Shown here one piece after another: positions 34,201 through 41,100 of a stretch of 64,000 bases of DNA (position 1 is the stretch's first letter; each line of letters opens with the position of its first letter). The notes beneath the pieces were generated by a model. The model did no database searches. It saw only the letters and a list, made by a program, of their open reading frames with translations, and had not been told where the DNA came from. The translations under genes and the position numbers were made by a program. Source of the DNA: Chlorobiaceae bacterium (GTDB taxonomy: Bacteria; Bacteroidota; Chlorobiia; Chlorobiales; Chlorobiaceae). The stretch lies in the NCBI GenBank assembly GCA_013334965.1, contig JAAXWO010000003.1, positions 124,001 to 188,000 of the forward strand, in the 5' to 3' direction.

Positions 34201-35285
34201 GAGAAGAGCTCATAGCAACAGTTGGTACTTTGGGTACGATCTCAGGTTATTATGTTGCAGAAGCCTTCAAAAACTACATCGCGACCGGTAATGATGGTGA
34301 ATCCAACATCAGCTTTACAGGTGATGCATGGGGTGACTTCAATGATCATGTTACTGGTTCACACGGCATTTCAGATGGCGCAGTTCTGACGCTGACGGGA
34401 ACAGAGGTTGGCGAAGGTCATTCGGTAACGGCTTCGGTCAACAACGGTGCTGATCAGGCTGTTGCAGCACAGTATCAGACGCTTCAGGCTGGCACTGACG
34501 GCTGGACGAGCAAGATCACCTTCAATGGTACCGATTACACGATCAATTCTGATGGTGGAACTGGAGTCCTGGATGCTGGTTACACAGCCCTGAGCAATGC
34601 GGTTACCGGGTTGGGTGGTACAATCAACTATGACAACGGCACCAATCTGCTGACAATCACCGGTCATCTTGATGGAGCTGCATTCCCGCAGATGACGGCT
34701 GCTACAACAGGTACGTTGGCTTTCCATGCAGCAACCGGATTGCCGGCCGATCAGGCTGATCCGAGTGTGGTTCAGACGCAGGATGTCAGCGCAAGCACGG
34801 GTATGGCAGCAGATGTTCTGACTGGTGGTGCAGGTCATGATACCTTCGTGGTTACCGAGTCGCAGCTTACAAACTTCGACACAATCACGGACCTCAACAT
34901 CGTCAACGGCTCATTGTCGCATGACCTGATCTCTCTTGGTTCCTTCTACGAGAAGACAACAGAACTGTCATGGGGCGATGTTAACCACAACACAGTTCAG
35001 GAGCTCGTGATTGATGATGTGGTGAATGGTGGCGTAGCTGTTGCAATGAATGGTGCAAGCCTGAGTGCAGCAGTGAACTCGCTGTTCGATGGTGGAAGCA
35101 GCCCGTTCCACAACGGTTCTCCAACAGATACCAATGCAGCCGGTCTGTTCACCTACGGTGGTGAGACCTATCTCGTCGCAGTGGGTGAGAATTCAACAGG
35201 CGCATTCGGTGCTGATGACTTCATCGTCAAGGTAACCGGTGTTACTGGTATTCTGGACACGGCTGATTTCGCTGGCACCATCTGA
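28284..35285 (+). CDS. Giant (2333 aa) RTX-like/solenoid surface protein, putative type I secretion substrate (S-layer or adhesin-like)
   Basis: N-terminal HYLQFGAFEGINPSDSFDE / HFIQYGQGEGL modules, Calx-beta-like domain, 21-aa G[DN]GxN repeats, 20-aa solenoid repeats, RTX-like GGAGHDTF, C-terminus AGLFTYGGETYLVAVGENSTGAFGADDFIVKVTGV; Asp/Asn-rich, no Cys seen. Confidence 0.9.
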   Translation: MALQGFNESYYLSAKLLQLHSLGQNLDVTTPAQLKVVLAGYGFTPESHYMTWGYKENLPPNEYFNAYEYITAKAEQLHANAPLSYPTIEDAKAAFKLAWPGDAYQHYLQFGAFEGINPSDSFDEWAYLGDKLALLQANSSTHDAWVGKTTADLLDYFHGVGLTPLTHFIQYGQGEGLHATAVAATYELTAGAASVNEGGTIVFTLDTTHVPAGTSLNYTLTGIEASRIDGGLLNGTVTVTADGTATITVKVLENHFTDGTDTLGVSVNGGAATASVTVNDTSVTPPQVLTILNDDVINALASDMLITGVVSDDARWTSTLNAGDAIHGNPAFDNTLRVTAEGEAPHVDGFTMDGVQTLEVRSYTSTSMEPSPLTVHGLSLGLMNVTGLEKVVSDNSTGDISLNYVQNIVDLELNAQNNPIAVDVHYIADAVAGDNDTQNIALDNFAGNISVGDSSHYGIENVAITTSGRSSDINLYSNDINAISIAGSADLTLEVDGSQLTTVDAHTFAHNLDLTADLDTDSSVVTSSGDDYLDLTIYGDGTAVINAGEGDNSVYALENSSVAGIDITTGAGDDTIVVYELDNEDETTVTVHAGNGHNVIGVYGDVFDNYTYTLASSITGGSGVDNVTIGVGGGLATSQTEVDGYSADQWGSVALGDGEGGVVDEQFIGGPIGNTLDVSGSIYGIVTAGKDNDIVHVGGPIVIESIQNTFSNYEDIGSVYDDGEGHIIYSDDDLNYISPEGGLTTNPDIDHVITSANINLGDGDNQIFVGDDINGNAVVVLGNGGNYVEVGNDIQGASSVTFGDGNNTLIVHDDVREDATIAFGNGSNDVSVDNDIYDNASFTFGNGSNTLESDGISDAASLTFGDGANDVTVYGDVEDNATLTFGDGANTLDLHGGYDFNGDNDGVGVVVEFGNGGNTINADALYYTTLTSGSGDDTLDLSSGGDLMNDSHVDLGAGADTLIVAGGYYSWAAYISGEKGTTVELGAGNDNATLVMAQTDHETESEDWATIVRSGATLDGGTGLTLVAENDTLTVESVDYANLVDMTEYQESTVTFNNSYQVGDVVTVTIAGVNFNYTVTLADLAQGPDSVASNVANGWLAESTDVDDPVQPRLSDYHFGGVSSDGVVTLTSTIIAEDLTITSSDTVVEVVQSSNTGVSGFETLNLVALNQIHNVTDSTYTHPSDETPELSANFDLITGVQQINLDSQETLKSFVHHHADTVGGDDVLTFTEYSSGDVTQFNLLNLPAGLGENITLSGNESSATGNAQVERIDIGNDNGDHLIGDVITVLINGSAYSYTVTAQDLAGDNAQEDADNIAEGLAGVLAAASGSTGFTVTYDDNQILLTGARGAEGVTVVTGPGTPSEDGVVHIQDSTPLDDSTVDVHLNATLAVPEIASESADVLGIDINGHGAFDLLIESDNNHTNNDFEYYGSSAGVDLSNNGFENLSLNVIDSYSHYIDTNGGNHNFLFGEVSLTGGAAGETITLDNLGVHTLTSTSAADVVAIFNDIADDDYMVAYDDSEPGDRIAFNFNITTGSGDDVVDMQGILFSKYSTVNLGEGTDRLKIDNGFYEAEQFTNSDEINEDSMWQHVRNVEEVEVLIGNMITDSDHIWGSDSLSFDEYAFAAGFETLIIDEFSHLDGLTVGDAFARDFAINADDDVTVDNLDIYTDNDVTINAGYYFSVGEGFIAFGSQSNVTITADDNSDLTLDSNGSGDIDINFGDHANINLTQDGTGTVDVTVYDDSDVTIDQNGNGAVTVDADYNNNVDVNIDGLGPVDITAGSHTDIFLSIGDNHNEADVTITQWDSSQSSIHLEGLNVDQDVTVNITVFGVANSTNIASLGGTSIYDTDLNVSDSNGGIDTLNLTSVWGDSNAVNVRIEDSWAVGSLKVDATDIQAHHLFINGSQEDDATLNILGSLTDVNNILGGGEADTITGGAADDILQGDAVTAQVEIYTVTFANSYDKGDVIHLTVDGEELIATVGTLGTISGYYVAEAFKNYIATGNDGESNISFTGDAWGDFNDHVTGSHGISDGAVLTLTGTEVGEGHSVTASVNNGADQAVAAQYQTLQAGTDGWTSKITFNGTDYTINSDGGTGVLDAGYTALSNAVTGLGGTINYDNGTNLLTITGHLDGAAFPQMTAATTGTLAFHAATGLPADQADPSVVQTQDVSASTGMAADVLTGGAGHDTFVVTESQLTNFDTITDLNIVNGSLSHDLISLGSFYEKTTELSWGDVNHNTVQELVIDDVVNGGVAVAMNGASLSAAVNSLFDGGSSPFHNGSPTDTNAAGLFTYGGETYLVAVGENSTGAFGADDFIVKVTGVTGILDTADFAGTI
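30564..30938 (+). repeat. Six in-frame units of a 21-aa (63-bp) solenoid repeat
   Basis: Translated units such as GDGDNQIFVGDDINGNAVVVL / GNGGNYVEVGNDIQGASSVTF / GDGNNTLIVHDDVREDATIAF; five of 21 aa, one of 20 aa. Confidence 0.9.
33417..33656 (+). repeat. Four in-frame units of a 20-aa (60-bp) solenoid repeat
   Basis: GSGDIDINFGDHANINLTQD / GTGTVDVTVYDDSDVTIDQN / GNGAVTVDADYNNNVDVNID / GLGPVDITAGSHTDIFLSIG, each exactly 20 aa. Confidence 0.88.
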
Positions 35286-35295
35286 TCTGGTGAGT

Positions 35296-35327
35296 AAGGA
35301 CTGCACTTTTTCAAAGGTGCAGTCCTT
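35296..35327 (+). terminator. Perfect 11-bp hairpin directly after the giant gene
   Basis: aaggactgcac tttttcaaag gtgcagtcctt; no strong T tract. Confidence 0.5.
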
Positions 35328-35342
35328 TGATTTAAAATTAAG

Positions 35343-35369
35343 CGCCCCTTGTCATGAGGGGCGTTTTTT
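35343..35369 (+). terminator. Rho-independent terminator between the giant gene and the DUF6447-like gene
   Basis: cgcccct tgtcatg aggggcg tttttt. Confidence 0.85.
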
Positions 35370-35396
35370 AATGGTAACCGTTAAACAATCACAACA

Positions 35397-35585
35397 ATGC
35401 CGGAAATAAAAATTGATGACGTAGCATACGACATTGAGTCCCTGTCTGCTGAAGCTAAGGCACAGCTTCGTAATCTCAGGGTCTGCGATGCGAAGATACA
35501 GCAGCTCAGGATCGAGATTGGGTTGTTGCAGACAGCAAGAAAAGTGTTTGCCGATACGTTGAAAAGCCAGTTGCCGAAAGAGTGA
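35397..35585 (+). CDS. Small DUF6447-like protein
   Basis: MPEIKIDDVAYDIESLSAEAKAQLRNLRVCDAKIQQLRIEIGLLQTARKVF matches recalled DUF6447 character. Confidence 0.75.
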   Translation: MPEIKIDDVAYDIESLSAEAKAQLRNLRVCDAKIQQLRIEIGLLQTARKVFADTLKSQLPKE

Positions 35586-35669
35586 GTAACAATCTGATGA
35601 GGGTGATGAACATGGACACCGTTCTCGTTCATCTACGTCAGATCCTTATCCCGACCGATTATGTACCTG

Positions 35670-35708
35670 AAACCCTCAGAGCCTCTCTGCGCTGGGGGTT
35701 TTTTTATG
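35670..35708 (+). terminator. Rho-independent terminator after the DUF6447-like gene
   Basis: aaaccctcag agcctctctgcg ctgggggttt ttttt (one G-U pair). Confidence 0.75.
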
Positions 35709-35775
35709 ACCATGTTTCAGAGTTACATGTTTCCTTGTCTGGGAAGTAGACGCATAAACCTATATCGAGTTTCGA

Positions 35776-36258
35776 ATGGTTGTATTGAATAAAGTGACCA
35801 TGACCTATCATGCGTCAGAGGACAGAATCCGCATGACGGCCCAGATCAAGGGAGGCGAACAGGCCGTATTCTGGTTGACGCTTCGCATGTGCAGGCTTTT
35901 TGTCGGATCAATCTGCAGACACCTTGAAAAAACCGGGGATCATCAGGCCCGGGTGGAAAAGAACCTGCAACAGTCATGCAGGCAGCGGGAAGCGGAGTGG
36001 AAACATACTCCATCACCACCAGTATCCCTGACGCCTCAAGCCATGATCGTACTGCCGAAATCGGTAAAACTCTCATGCTCTGAAAACGGTGCCCGCTTTC
36101 TTTTTCCTTTTAAGGAGGGTAATGGCGCATTATTGCAGATGAGCAATCTCGAACTCCGGCAGTGGCTCGCTATCATGCACAAAAATTTCAAAAAGGCAGA
36201 CTGGCCGATGGATGTATGGCCTACATGGTTTATGGATGAGGGATCAGCAAGCAATTAG
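35776..36258 (+). CDS. Conserved protein of unknown function (copy 2 of the ~160-aa paralog pair)
   Basis: Alignable end to end with 24854..25336. Confidence 0.85.
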   Translation: MVVLNKVTMTYHASEDRIRMTAQIKGGEQAVFWLTLRMCRLFVGSICRHLEKTGDHQARVEKNLQQSCRQREAEWKHTPSPPVSLTPQAMIVLPKSVKLSCSENGARFLFPFKEGNGALLQMSNLELRQWLAIMHKNFKKADWPMDVWPTWFMDEGSASN

Positions 36259-36448
36259 CAATACCCGTGCTCTATGTATGAGAGCAATACATCCGGCATG
36301 TTGAGAGCTGAACACTGTTTCTGCAGGGCGTATATTGGATGGTATGTTACGCGAATGTATCATATGAAATCCAATCTCCATTCAGTACCATTATGCTCAA
36401 ATAGTGGGAGATGAATTTCAATACACTATATCCTGACCAGATATCACT

Positions 36449-37087
36449 ATGGATCCGAAACAACTCCGAATTGTCGTAAGCGGACCTGTTGGAGCAGGGA
36501 AGACAACGCTTGTCAGGGCCCTGGCCGAGCGACTGCAGGTTCCCGTCGTTCCTGAAAACATGAGGCAGATATATGCCCTCTTGCATGACTATACCACGAT
36601 CAAGTCCAGTTATCTCTCTTCACAGGAAGAAACGCAGCGCGCCCTTGATCATCTGATGGAAGCTTTTTTCAAGTGGGCTGATGAGAGGGAAAGGATCTAT
36701 GCCGGTAATACCGGTTTTGTCGCTGACCGGTGGGAGGCCGATCTGCTTGATTTATGGTTAAAGCTCTTTGCAGAGGTCAGATGCGATGCAAGGACACAGA
36801 AATTGTACTCCATGATGATTGACCGGTCCCGCTCCATGAGTTTCGCCATTACGCTGCCTCCTTCCAATTTTTCGGTGGAGTCCATGAATGAAGATGGCCT
36901 TCCCAGAAAGAGGAGTTTCAATCTCACCCTTCTCTCGCATGTCGTAACGGGCGGCCTCATCCGTTTATGCCCGGCATTGAAGGTCATAAACGTCAACAAT
37001 ACGACCCTCTCGGTAGAGGAGCGTCTCGATCAGATTTACAGGATAGTCATGAACAGTGACTCCGATGTTCGCGCCCGCTCAAAGTGA
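36449..37087 (+). CDS. P-loop AAA/nucleoside-kinase-like protein
   Basis: RIVVSGPVGAGKTTLVRALAERL Walker A; GFVADRWEADLLDLW. Confidence 0.75.
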   Translation: MDPKQLRIVVSGPVGAGKTTLVRALAERLQVPVVPENMRQIYALLHDYTTIKSSYLSSQEETQRALDHLMEAFFKWADERERIYAGNTGFVADRWEADLLDLWLKLFAEVRCDARTQKLYSMMIDRSRSMSFAITLPPSNFSVESMNEDGLPRKRSFNLTLLSHVVTGGLIRLCPALKVINVNNTTLSVEERLDQIYRIVMNSDSDVRARSK

Positions 37088-37444
37088 TGATCCTGAATGT
37101 GCTTTCATGGTAGTGAACGGGGTCATCCAATAAGCCTCCATTGACTGTGTGCCAGCGCCAAACGATGATCTGCCTTCCAACAAGGGCAGCCCTGACATAC
37201 CTGATTGACGCAAATCCCTCACTCCCCTCTTCTTCATTTACAACTGACGTCTGGTTCTCGGCTTCCATGATCAACGAAATCATATCGACCGACAGGTCAT
37301 GGTGGGGAGTGCATGAACCTTCCATCATTCGATGGAGCGTTTCGGGAAATCGACGACCTCCGGGCACGTTTTTGCATGAAAAAGCCTATTCCCATCCTCT
37401 TCGTTTAACCCTGTTATAATACCAGAAAAACCATTGGATATCCC

Positions 37445-37558
37445 ATGTCGAAGCCTCTTTACGGACGCTCTGGCGTTGCGGCAGGAGCGTTGAACGCAAT
37501 CGGTATGAGCAGGCTGGCAGGAGGGGGAGTTCCAAATCCTTGTAGGATTGTTCTCTAA
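37445..37558 (+). pseudogene. Possible remnant of an OGT/SPINDY-type glycosyltransferase
   Basis: Reads MSKPLYGRSGVAAGALNAIGMSRLAGGG..., resembling the RVAASLLNAIGLPEL motif of OGT-like enzymes; truncated by a stop after 37 codons. Confidence 0.35.
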
Positions 37559-38118
37559 TTCTCCGTATCTATGCTGTTGATATTTTCCCGATTTTCCATG
37601 CAGAACCCTGACCTGTCCGTTATGAATATGGTTAATGGCGCACCAGTCGGAACCGCATTACGTTCGTTACCCTGATCACGGCATGAGCCTGTTCATGGTA
37701 TGAGCAATTCCATTTCTGGTCATCCCGCCCAGCTCCATGCTGCGGCTGAAAAGGCATCCGAGGCGAGAACGGAGTGGGGCGCTGGTAAAGGGTACTTGAA
37801 AGCAGGTCTTGATCTGAATATCTTTCGGGCAGATGGTTTGATGCGATGATAATTGAATAATTGGCTCCTGATATATTGGTTAATCTGAAATGCGTCGCAT
37901 AAATACGGGTGTTCCTGATGTTGATTAAACTGTCGGATTATGTTGCATGAAGGCGTTAAATAAAAACTGTTTATATCTTTTCACTTAAGGGCGGATAAAT
38001 ATTATGCTATATGATAATATCATTGCATCGGTTGTGAATCATTTGTTCGGGAATTGTCGCTTTGTCGTCTAAAGTGAACATTATGGCTATTGGTAATACA
38101 ATATAAACGTATAGTTGC

Positions 38119-41100
38119 GTGATGATGTTTTCCTCCCTTGTGATGAAGCCGGATAGAGTCGCTGATCCAACAAGTTGGGTCGGACATATTCCATTTGCTT
38201 TCTGGGTGATCGAAGCTGTAAAGCCATCTGTATTTGTCGAGCTCGGAACACATACCGGAAACTCATATTTTGCCTTTTGCCAGAGCGTTTATAACAACCA
38301 TTTGCCGACACGCTGTTATGCGGTAGATACATGGGCTGGCGACGAACATGCCGGTTATTACGATAATGCCATATATGAGGATGTGTTATCGTACAACGAA
38401 TCGCACTATTCCGGTTTTTCTTCCCTGCTTCGCATGACGTTTGACGATGCGCTCCAGCACTTCAGCGACAAATCGATCGATCTGCTCCATATTGACGGGT
38501 TTCATACGTATGAAGCCGTTAAACACGATTTTGAGACATGGTTGCCGAAGATCTCTTCACGCGGAATAGTTCTTTTTCATGATATTAACGTCAAGGGCAG
38601 GGGTTTTGGCGTCTGGAAATTCTGGGAAGAGATATCAGCCCGATATCCGCATATTGCATTTGACCAGTCGTACGGTCTGGGTGTTCTCGTCGTCGGTGAA
38701 GAACAACATCCTGCGATGGTTGACATATGCAACCTGTTTCAAACGTTATCCGGTCAATATTTCATAAAGGCAATTGTTTCGAGACTTGGCCATACGATCG
38801 CCCTTGAAAAACAAAATGATACATATAGCCAATTCATTTCCGAACGGGATGAACGGATCGGTACGCTCTCTCGGAGGGTGGTCGAATGCGATGATCAGAT
38901 CGGGGCGCTCTCTTCAGGGGTTTCCGAATATGAGGCACAGGTTTCCGGGTACGACGCGCAGATTCGCCAGTTCGCCCAGAGGGTTGCCGAGCGGGATGAG
39001 CAGATCGGTTCGCTGAAGGCGATGCTTCATGAGCAGACCCACAAATCGGCTGAACTCGAACATAACATCAACAAGCTCCTTCGTTCAAGCAGTTGGCGGA
39101 TGACCAAACCGATAAGGAAGCTCTCCAATTCGATCCGCAAGCGGGTTCGCAAGCTCAAGCAATTTCTCGGTATCAAAAAGTATGACAGCGTTTCAGCGCA
39201 GGAGAGGCCAATCAATAACGAATCTCCGGGTTCACAGTATTCCAGGGATCTCCGGGAGGCCTTCATCTCCCTGCATGGCAGGGCCCCGATCTATTTCCCG
39301 CCGGTAGACCTCCCGGTGGTCTCTGTCATTATACCTGTCTATCGCGGTCTGGCGGATCTTGAAACCTGCCTGCGTTCGTTGGCGGTGCATCTGGCGACTG
39401 AACCCTCTTTCGAAGTGATCCTTGTCGATGATTGCCCCGACGAGCCTTGTCTCTGGGCGATTCCCGACAGCGGCGGGTTATTGAAACTCGCAAATTCGGA
39501 GAACCTCGGGTTCCTGCTCACCTGCAACCGGGGCGCCGAACATGCGCGTGGCCGCCATATCTGTTTCCTGAACAGCGATACCATCGTTTCGTCCGGTTGG
39601 CTGAGCTCTCTTGTCGAAGCGCTGGAGGATACCAGGGACGCCGCGATATCGGGAAGCATGCTGCTGAACACCGACGGGACCATCCAGGACGCCGGATGGC
39701 GCATCCTGGACAACGGGTGGGGCTATCCGATCGGACGTGGCGCAGATACGCTCAATGGGGCATACACCTGTCGCCGCGAGGTTGATTGCGTGACTGGCGC
39801 GTGCCTGTTGATATCCCAATCCCTTTTCAGGGAGATGAAGGGGTTCGATCCGGGTCTCGCCCCCGCATTTTATGAGGAGTTCGATCTCGCGTTCCGTGTC
39901 CGTGCAAGAGGCCTGAAGGTGATATACGAACCCCGCAGCCGAGTCGTTCACCTGGGGAGCGCGTCGTACGGTGAGGAGCGGCGAAACCAGCTTTCAGGCA
40001 TCAATCACGCGAAATTCGTCAAGCGGTTTGAAAAGGTGCTTTCCAAACACCCGTCGGGAACAGAAGGCGAGTTTGCGCTTATGGAGGTCAACGGCCGTCC
40101 GTTGCTTCTGGTGGTCGATTATGGCGTGCCGCAGCCGAACAGGCATGCCGGCGACGTGACCATGAGCAGCTACCTCTCCCTTCTGGCTACGGCAGGGTGG
40201 CGGGTCGTGTTCTGCCCCATGGACGGCAAGGCACAGGGGCCTTTCGCCGAAGCTCTCGAGCGTCAGGGCATCATGCTGGTCAGGTCGCCCCAGACCATCG
40301 AAAGCTGGCTTGCGGAGCATGGCAGGCACGTCAGGGAGGTGCTGATGGCGAGGCCGGAAATTGCCGAGAAGATCATCGGTCAGGTGCGCAAGAACACTTC
40401 TGCCCACGTCAGTTACTATACCCATGACCTCCATTACCTGAGGCTGGAGCGGGCCGCAGAGGTGAACAACGACCCGAAACTGCTGGTTGAGGCTGATCTC
40501 CAGAAAAAGAGGGAGCTCTTTGTGTTCAGCAGCGTGGATCATGTGGTGTCGCCGAGCGAGGATGAAGCCGAGGTCATCCGCACCCTTGTTCCGGGTAAGC
40601 CGGTTACCGCCGTACCCCCCTACTATTATGAACCAGCAAACATCTGCAGTCACGATGCGTCCCATTTCGATCGCCTTGCCGATGTGGTATTTGTCGGAGG
40701 ATTCCCCCATGTTCCGAACGTCGATGCCGCCCTGTTCATCGCCAACGAAATTATGCCGCTCGTCTGGAAGGAAAGGCCGGATGCTCGCCTGGTTCTCGTC
40801 GGGTATTCGCCGCCGAAAGAGATTCTCGATCTCGCAGGCCCACGTATCCTCGTGACGGGACAGGTGCCGGACGTGAAGCCATACCTCGACAATGCCCGAC
40901 TGGTTCTTGCTGCCTTGCGCTATGGCGCCGGGGTCAAAGGCAAGACCGTCGACGCGCTGCGACTTGGGGTTCCTGTCGTGGCGACCCAGATAGGGATAGA
41001 GGGGATCGGTATCGTCCCGGGTCGGGAAGCCATCGTGGCGGAGAGTGCGCGGGATCTCGCAGGGGGAGTGCTGAAGCTGCTCTCAAGCCCGGAGCGTTGT

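Noticed and set aside
37047-37419. ORFs on both strands between the P-loop gene and the multidomain gene
   Set aside because: Mutually overlapping, low-complexity of evidence, no recognisable motifs; treated as part of a decayed region.
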